Shown here one piece after another: positions 27,101-36,100 of a stretch of 64,000 nt of DNA (positions are counted from its first letter, which is position 1; each line of letters begins with the position of its first letter). This DNA is from Pleodorina starrii (taxonomy: Eukaryota > Chlorophyta > Chlorophyceae > Chlamydomonadales > Volvocaceae). The notes beneath the pieces are model-generated. The model ran no database searches. It saw nothing but the letters and a program-made list of their open reading frames with translations, and had not been told where the DNA came from. A program made the translations under genes and the position numbers. The stretch is taken from NCBI GenBank assembly GCA_030267565.1, contig BRXU01000003.1:1782001-1846000 (forward strand), in the 5' to 3' direction.

Positions 27101-30100
27101 TGTCAAAGTAAAACAGCCCCTTGTCGGGCTTGACGCGCAGAAACACCGCCACGTCCTCGTAGTTGGGCAGCGTGGCGGACAGACCCACGATACGGATGGC
27201 CTCCTGGGTGGCCTCAACCTGAGGGGGCCGGGGCCGGGGGGGAGGGGGGAGGGATGAGAAGGGGGATTATCCACGGGGGTATAGGCCGGAGCCCGTGAAC
27301 GGTAACGTGAGTACGTGACAGAAGAATTCCGGGGGAGGGGGATATCCACGTATAGGCCGGAGCCCGGGGGAGGGGGAGGGTTTGAAGAGTAAATTTGCAA
27401 GAATGAAGCAGGAAGCCCTGCGGACGTTGTAGTGTGAAGGTCGACTACCGTAGATGTCTAGGTAGAGAAGATACAGCAGGAGACCGGGGGGGGCACCCAG
27501 GGGGGAAATGGGAAGGGGGGTTTGAAGAGTGAACATGTATGAACGAAACAAAAAGCCCTGCGGACGTTGTAGTCTGAAGGTCGACTGGACCCCTGGGAAG
27601 GGGGGGCGACAGCTGTTCGTACAGTCACAGTACAACACAACAGTAGGAATACCCGTACAGTTACAGTTACAGTAGCAGTACAAGTACAGCTTTCCGCAAA
27701 CAGTCTGCCGAGCTTGCCTGGCGGATGGTTCGTGAGATGATGGATTCCAGCACGGGCCCGCGGTCGTCATGTAGCAGGTGGATCTCGTCCACAATCAGCA
27801 GCCGGACCTGGGGTTATGGGACAACGGGGGGGGGGGGTGGAAGAGTGAATTTGCAAGAATGAAACAAGAAGCCCACGGCGGGGGGGAGGTACGGGTTGGG
27901 GTTGGGGTTGAGTACGACAGTGCAAAGCGAGGGGGGGGGAGAGCGGAGGAGGAACGGAGGGAAGGGAAGGGATCGGGGGTGGGGAGGAGGAGGAAGGACC
28001 ACAGGGGGCTGTTTGAAAGGGAGGGACGGAGGGAGGGAGGGCGGGGGAGGTGTAGGACTGTCCAGTCCGGAGGAGCGGCTCCCGATGGGGCGGCGCCCGA
28101 AGGCCAAGGAGGCGGTGCGCGGCGGCACGTACTGGCGCGAGGGAGGGCTCGGGAGTGGGTTGGATGGCTGGGGGGGTGGGGGGGTGGGGGGCGAGACCAG
28201 CACAGCGAGTCGGGTTGGGACGGTGGGAGGGATGCGCGAGTTCTGGCGGGGAGGGAGGCGCGAAGGGGCGCGAAGGAACACCGCCCCCTCCCCTCCCCTC
28301 CCCCCCCTCCCTCCCCCCTCCCCTTTTTTCCGCTTCCTTGCTCCTCTGCCCTTCCTCTCCCTCTCCCTCTCCCTGCCAGCTGCCACACACGACACGACCC
28401 ACCATGTTTGCGTACGTCCGGTCGTCGCTCTTTCGTGTGATGATGTCCCACTTCTCGGGGGTGGTCACAATGATCTGCGTGTCGTCAATCTCCGCCTTGG
28501 ACAGGTTGATGTCGCCAGTGAGCTCCCGTACCTTGATGCCGTACTTGTCGCCCAGGCGCTTGGAGAAGTTGCCAACCATCTCGGCCACCAGCGCCTGCCC
28601 CGGTCGTGAGTGGGTGCCACGGGGGAAGGGAGGGGGAAAGGGGGAAGGGGGGGGTTATCCACGTATAGACCGGAGCCCGTGAACGGTTAAGTAACAGAAG
28701 AAGGCTGTCTCGTCTGCAAAAGAACAGCGAGGTAAGCTTGCAAACAGCAGAGGACATTATATACAAACCGAGAGGGTGTAGCAAGTACGAGCCGAGCCGC
28801 CACGGTGTCGAGGCGCGACGATGACGAGGCGAGGCTTCAAGGGATGTGTGGGAAAATCGCTGAAATTGCTGGGCAGCGTGCTGCTGAAGGGGCCGAGGAA
28901 GTGCGGCTGGGGTGCAAGGAACGCCCGGATCCCCGAAGCCCGCAGGAACCCAACTCACCTACGGCAGCAACCCCAACCCCCACCCATTCTTTCCCCCCCC
29001 CCTTCTCCCCCCTTCTCCCGCCCCCTCTTCTCCCCCCCCCCCGCACCTTCATGGGCGCCACGTATACGATCTTGAACGCGGCCGTGTCGATGGTTCCGTC
29101 AGGTCGCAGGTGCAGCCCAAGCTCGTGCATGATGCACAGCATGGCCACATTGGTCTTACCGGCACCTGGGGGTGTGTGTGAGTGTGTGTGGGTGTGGAGA
29201 GGGAGAAACAGGGGCAGGGGGAAGGTAAAGAAAGGAGAGGGAAGAAGGAAGAGGGTGAGCGGAGCAGGGAGTTGGAGGGAAAGGGGCGCCGGGGGGCGCA
29301 AAGACGCATTCGGATCCGCGCATGGCCGTGGGTGGTGGCGGGACGGACCGGGCGAGCGGGAGGAGCAGGAGCAGGAGCCGAAGCCCAGCACCCTCCTCCC
29401 CCCCTTGTGCCCTCCAGGAATGGCTACAGGGTCGGGCCTGCCGCGCTCGAGCAGCGCAGCGCCCCCTCCCGCCCTCCGCCCTTCCCTTCCCCAACCCCCT
29501 CATCCCATCCTATCCCTTCCCCAGCCCCCTCCCCTTGCGCGTCTTCAACCTCCCCTCCGCCCCTTCAACCCCTCCCTCCCTCCCGCCCTCCTATCTCCCC
29601 CTCCTTGAGCCCACCCACCCCCCACCCCACCCCACCCCCAAAAGCCACCCACCCACCCACCCGTGGGCGCGCACACCAGCATGTTCTCCCCGCTAAACAT
29701 GGCGCAGTCGCACACCCGGCTCTGGATGCGGTTCAGCTGCTCCATGCCCGCAAAGGCGCCGCGGGACCAGTCGGGCAGCTCCGAGATCTTTCGCAGCTTC
29801 TCGCCCTCGCCAAAGGGCTTGGGCTTCAGCGCGGGCACCTCCACCTCCTCGTAGCCCTTGTAGGCGCGGCGCTGGGAGCCCTGTGGAGTTCGGAGGAGGG
29901 GGGGGGGGAGGGAGGAGGGTTATCCACGTATAGGCCGGAGGAGGGGGGGGAGGGGGGAAATGGGGGGAAGGGAGAGGGGAAGGGGGAGGAGAGGGGGTGA
30001 GGGTGAGGGTGAGATGCGCCAGGGGTACAGGAAGGGGAGCGGGGTCGACAAAGTGGAAATGGAACGCAAACCACCGACTACGCTGGTAAGACCCGATGAA

Positions 30101-33100
30101 GATACCCATGTGGGGCGAAACAAAAACCACCGGTAGGGACGCGGGAGAGCGAGCAGGCCGCCCCCGCCCCCGCCCCCCGCCCGCTCCGGCTCTGCCGCCG
30201 CCCTCCTCCTCCATCCTCTCCTCCCACGCCTAAAACCCTGAAACCTCCCCCAAAACACACACACGCACACACACACACACACACACACTGTGTGTGAGAG
30301 AGAGACACACCCAGCCCCGTGCCCCCCCACACACACGGAGAGACACACCCAGCCCCACACGCCCAGCCCCAAGCGCCCCCCCCCTGGTCGCACCTGCGGC
30401 AGCGACACGCTCTTGTTGCTCATGAGGTGGCTGCCCTGTCGGAACGCCAGACTGTCCAGAGCCACCTGGTGACGACCCGCGGTGGCGCCACCGCCCGCAT
30501 CGCCGCGAGCGCCTGAACCCCGGGTTGGGGGGTGAGCAGGGGGAGAGGGAGGGAGGGAGGCGCATGGGGGTTGTGGTGGTGGTGGTGGGGGGGAGAGGTG
30601 GTGGTGGTGGTGTTTAGGTAGGCAGGCCAGCTGACAGTCCTGACTTTGGAAGGCGAAAGGGAAGGATATAGGAAACAGGGGGTGTTGAGGTGAGGGCGCC
30701 GTAAATTGGCGCGCTAGCTAGGGGTTCGAGCAACCCGTAATGTTGTTGGGTGGCGGGGCAGAGGAGACAGTCCCAACGCGCTGGCAGGCTTCGGCCAGGC
30801 CACAAACCCGCAACACGCACCCAGCTGCCACAACGCCCCCCCCACACACATACCTCCACCAAACCCCCTTCCTCCCCTCCCCTTCCCTTCCCCACACCGC
30901 GCGCCTTCCCTTCCCCACACCGCGCGTCACGACCACCCGCCCCCGCCCCTTCCCCCCCCTCCCCTCCCCTTTCCCCTCCCTCTACTACCATACACCCTCA
31001 CCCGCCTCTCCCTGCCTCAGCCTCCTGGCCTCCTCCCGAATGGACCTCTCCATGGCGGTCTGGCGGTCTCGTGCCGAGGTGCGGGTGGCCCTCAGTGCCG
31101 CCAGGATAGCCGACGTATCAGCAGAGCCCGACATCTCCGTCTCGATGCGCTCGCGCTCCTCATCCGTCTCGGCGCGGGACAGCTTGGTGCACCAAACGAT
31201 CTTCAGCCTGGGGTGGGGGTGGGGGGGTCGGTGAGGACGGTGGGGTAGGGCGGGGTTGGGGTTATCCACGTATAGGCCGGAGCCCGTGAACGGTAACGTA
31301 ACAGAAGAATTCCGCCTCATCTGCAAAAGAACAGCGAGGTAAGCTTGCAAAACAGCAGAGGACGGGGCGGGTTGGGGCGGGGCTGGGGCAGGGCGGGGTG
31401 GGGGTCAGGGGGTGGTGTGTTCCTTGATGGGTGGGGTGGGGTGGGGGGTGCGGTCAGGGATGCGGGTGGTGTTGAGACACGGGAGCCAACTGGCAGAGCG
31501 ACCAGCCGCCAGCCGAAAAGACGAGTCAAGATCACATCAAGTCAAGATCCCCGCCCCGCCCCGCCTCGCACCCTCCTCCTCCCCGCCCCGCCTCCCCACT
31601 GTCCCTCCGCCGGCTCCGGGTCCTTCTCCGTCCCACCGCTGCGGTCTCACCTCTACTACCCACCCTTTTCCCCCTCGTCCTCCTCCCTTCAACTCACTCA
31701 CAACACAAGTACATATAGACACCGTTTGACTCGCTCCAGCCTATACCCAGTGGATAGCCCCCCCCCCCGCCACCGCCCCCCCCCTGGAGCGGCAGGGCTC
31801 CTTGTTTCATTCTTGCTGATTCACTCTTCACACTTCAACCCCCGCCCCCCCCTTCGCTACCTGTTCTTAATGAGCTCCTTGATCAGCCTGCCCTGCCGCC
31901 GGCCCCCCCCGCTCCCTTCCGGCCCGTCCCCCCCTCGCTACCTGTTCTTAATGAGCTCCTTGATCAGTTCGAAGTGCTCAAAGCCCAGACTCAGCACCAG
32001 CTCGTTCTCCACTGCGCGCTGGTCGTCGGGGCTGCCCAACACACCCAGAACCTGCACAGGCGCGAGCGGAGGAGGGGGAGGAGGAGGAGTGGAGGAGGAG
32101 GGAAAGGGGGAGGAAAGGGGGGAGAGGAGTTAACAGGGGGGGCGTTGAGAAGGGGGTGGGGGTCTGGAGACGATCAGTCGAGAGGTTCATGGGGGGGTAT
32201 CCACGTATAGGCCGGAGCCCGTGAACGGTAACGTAACAAAAGAATTCCGTCTCATCTGCAAAAGAACAGCGAGGTAAGCTTGCAAAACAGGGGGGGTGGG
32301 GTTGAGAGTGGCAGGCGCCATTGGTACTGGTTGCAGCAACAAGCCTCTTAAACCAAGAGCACTTAAATCAATTAAGTGAAAGAGGGAGGGGCGGCCGCCG
32401 CGGACGTTGTTGACTGGAGGAGAGGCAAGGTGGCAGCGGCCGCCGCGGCGTTAACTGGCGAGGGCGAAACAGCACGGCACTGAAAACCACCCCCCCTCCC
32501 CCTCTCCCCTCCCCCCCCACACACGTCACGCCGCAAGCCAAGGCCAGACCCTCCGCAACCACGCCCACTCACACACGCACACGCACCCACCCACCCCACA
32601 CGCACCTGCTCCGCCAGCGCCTGCGCCCGAGTGGCCTCCGCCCCGGGCCCCAGCGCCCGAGCTATGCGGCGCTGCAGCCAGTACGCATCCACCTCCTGGA
32701 CCTTGAGGCCGTCGTCGCGAGCCTCCTCGCCCGCGTCCACATCGTCCTGGAGGGCAGCGGGGGAAGGGGGGTGGGGGTGGGGGGTGTTGGGAGAGGGAGT
32801 GATATGCTCCTTTATATAAGAATGAGACACTGCGGACGTTGTTGGTGGGGGGGGGGAGCGGGAGCGGGGTTGGGAGGAGGGTGGGGTTGGGAGTGGGAAG
32901 GGAGCAAGGGTGACCCTTGGGATTGGACTGTTAAAGAGTAACGCGCCGGTGAAAGGTTCATTCCGCCAGACAAGGGCAGACAATGGATGACAATGGCTGA
33001 TGGTCGCAAATGCAGCTGGGTCTTGCAAGGCTACTCCGCCCCCATTCTCTTTCCCCCTTCCCCCCAAAAACACACACACGGCTGGCGGTGTGGAGTGTGT

Positions 33101-36100
33101 CGGCCCGCCTCCGCCCCCTCGCCCGCCGCGACCCAACCCCCGATATGCCTCCTCCTCCTCCGCCCCCTAGCCCCCTTTCATACACACACCCCCTAGCCCC
33201 CTTTAATACACACACCCCCTAGCCCCCTTTCATACACACACCCCCTAGCCTCTTTCAATACACACACCCCCTAGCCCCCTTTAATACACACACCCCCTAG
33301 CCCCCTTTCATACACACACCCCCTAGCCCCCTTTCATACACAAACCCCCTAGCCCCCTTTCATACACACACAACCTCACATGCACGCACGCACACACCAC
33401 CTCCCCCTCCTCCCCCTCCCCTCCCCCCCCTCCCCCTCCTCACCAGTGTGGTCGTCCGCAGATCCACCTCAGGCTGGGCGTCATCGCCCTCGTCGTCCTC
33501 ATCCACCTCGAGAACCTGAGACACACACGGACACGGACACACGCGCGCACACACACGGGCACACACGGTCAGACACACAGGCGCATACACACGGTCAGGC
33601 GGGCAGACAAGCAGGCAGACAGGCCGGCAGGCAGGCAGCAGAGGGCGATCACCGGACAGTCGTCCAGGGCAAGCAGTGAAACATGCATATTTCACTGCAA
33701 CCGGCGGCGCGGCCGAAGTAGGACAGTCGGAAGGGAGGGAGGGAGGGGAACAGAACAGGTCTCGTGGGGGGCGGGTGGGGGGTAGGTGTGGGTGTGTGGG
33801 TGGGGGTCAGGGAGTGATATGCTCCTTCATATAACGATGAGGCACTGCGGACCCACTGGGTGGGTGGGTGGGGGGCTAGGAGCCCCTAGGACAACATGCA
33901 ACGAGCGAGAGGGTGGAGGGCAGGGATAGGGAAAGAAAGGAGGAGAAGGAGAGGAAGCGCAGCGAGGCAGCCCACGGGGCCCCCCTGCCGAACGCACTCC
34001 CCCGGCGCGCCGAGCCCCCTCCGCCCCTTTCCCCTGCTCTGTCTCACCTCATCCGCCTCGTCTGCCTCGTCGTCCTCCTCCTCCTCAAACTCCACCGCCA
34101 CCCCCAGCTCCTCATCCAGAGTGTCACCAGGGCCGGCCTGGGCGAGGAGGGGAGGGGAGGGGGGTTTGAAGAGTGAATTTGCAAGGATGAAGAAGGGGGG
34201 AGCGGGGCAGAAAGGGGAGGGCGGGGGGGGAGGAGGAGGGGGGAGAGTATGATGGTGAAAAGAGGCAAGCTGGGGTGGGGTGGGGGGGGGGGTGGCATGA
34301 GGACACTGCATCATTGGTACCGGCCCTGCGCTGGGAGGGAAGGGAAGGGGGGGAAGGGGGAGGAGGTCAGCCCGCAAGGGGCCCATCAGGTTCAGGGGGC
34401 GAGGGGTGGGGCTGGGTGGGGGATGGGGTGGCATGAGCTGGGGTGGGGGTGGGGTGGTTCCGTTGCTGCTAGTCGGATGCGTCCGGGTCGGGCCGGGTCG
34501 GGCCGAGTCAGCAGTTCAGATCCTTCCCTCTTCCAATTGCACCGACCAGAAAAACAACCGACCAGGAGAAAGCTGGCGACCTGACATGTCCCGCAGAGAA
34601 AGACGTCCGCAGCCCTCCTCCCCTCCCTTACCCATTACCCGACGCCCCCTCCTCCGCAGCTCCCCCCACCCCCCCACCTCCGCCTCCGCTGTGTAGTCGG
34701 TGATGCGCTTGCCCAGCGCCACCAGCCGCGCAAACATGTCGTCATCGCAGCTGCCCAGCAGCGCCCCGCACTCCTTCTGGCGCTCCGGGTCGCGCAGGTC
34801 CTTGTTCTTCAGCACGGCCAGGACCTCATCGGCGGCGCCGCGCAGAACGTCCTGGAGGGGGCGGGGCGGGGGCGGGGGGGGGTTAGGGGGTAGGGAGGGG
34901 GGAGAAAAGAAGATACCGCAGCGGAGACGGAGACGGCGTTAGCGAACGGACTCGGAACCCAGCGGGCGGGGGGTTGGGGATGGTATTATGCGTGGAACCC
35001 GAAGTTGATGCGAAGGGAGAGGGGGTTAGAGAAGAGGTAAGGACGGGGGAGGGGGTTGGGACGGATGGATGGATGGAGAGGGGTGGGGGCCCGGGTTCGA
35101 GAGGGGCGTCAGGGGAGTAATCAAGACGATGCCGCAACGGAGGGACGTAGGCGACCGGAAGAGCGATAACCCACATACCCACTAGTGATAGACTTACCTA
35201 CCGGGCATTCCTGACGGGGAGCTGGGGTAACGGGGGGCTGGGGTGAAGGGGGGGCTGGGGTGAAGGGGGTCCGCGCCTGGCCCCGGCCCGTGCCTTCCCG
35301 AACACGCCCAAACTCACCCCCCACAAGACACCACCCGACCCAACCCCACCCAGATACCCCGTCTCGCCTCAGGCCTTGAGCCCTGGTCCCACTTCCTTTC
35401 CCACCAAACACCCACCCCCCGGCCTTGCCTGACCCTCCTCCCCCCCATACACACACGCGCACACCACCACCCTAACCCCCACCCACATCCACACCCCCGC
35501 CCCTACGCAGACGCCGCGCCCCCACCCCCCCGCCCCGACGCACCTGCGGCTGCTCCCCAAACAGTGTGTGAATGATGGCCAGGAGCGCCTCGTAGGCCTC
35601 CCGAGTCTCCTTGGTGCGAGGCCGGTACATGCCGCCCTGGGGGAGAGGGGGGGGGGTATAAAGAGAATTTCGCAGCGGAGAAGGAGACGGCCCAGTCCGA
35701 TCCGACCATATCCATACACACACACACGGTACTGGTGCTGGTACCGGTGCTGGTGGCGGCAGCCCCAACGGAATGGCCGCCCAGTCCGACCCGACCACAT
35801 GGCAGTCCAAGCTCCCTCTGGGGCTCCCTCTGCCCCCTCGGCCCTGGCCCCCTGCGCTCCCTCCGCGCCCAGCACCCGACAGCGGGCGGGCCGGACAAAG
35901 CCCTCGCCCACACACCCCGATACACCCCCCACCCCGTCCTTCCTTCCTTGCTCCCGCCCTCCCAACCCACCCTCCGTCCAACCCTCCCTGGCTCCCTTCC
36001 GCTGACCTTCCACTGACCTCCGCCGAACCCCCCCCCCACACACACACACTCGCACACGGGCTCCTCCTCCGAACGCATTGTGCCCCTGCTCCCCCTCTCG

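Larger units (their letters stand above)
23477..29880 (-). other. BRR2: BRR2 helicase cassette 1 with winged helix, exons 12-22 (about 450-998)
   Basis: Exons: 29661-29880, 29047-29165, 28403-28594, 27718-27807, 27000-27218, 26467-26628, 25789-25914, 25089-25260, 24728-24867, 24077-24193, 23477-23566. The P-loop APTGAGKT is split by an intron after the first Gly base (about residues 520-527). Then [15 protein letters not shown] (633-636), [13 protein letters not shown] (668 on), [42 protein letters not shown] and QMMGRAGRP (869-877). Winged-helix-type segments [10 protein letters not shown] and [12 protein letters not shown] follow. All catalytic motifs match the active cassette of the family. 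Confidence 0.96.
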
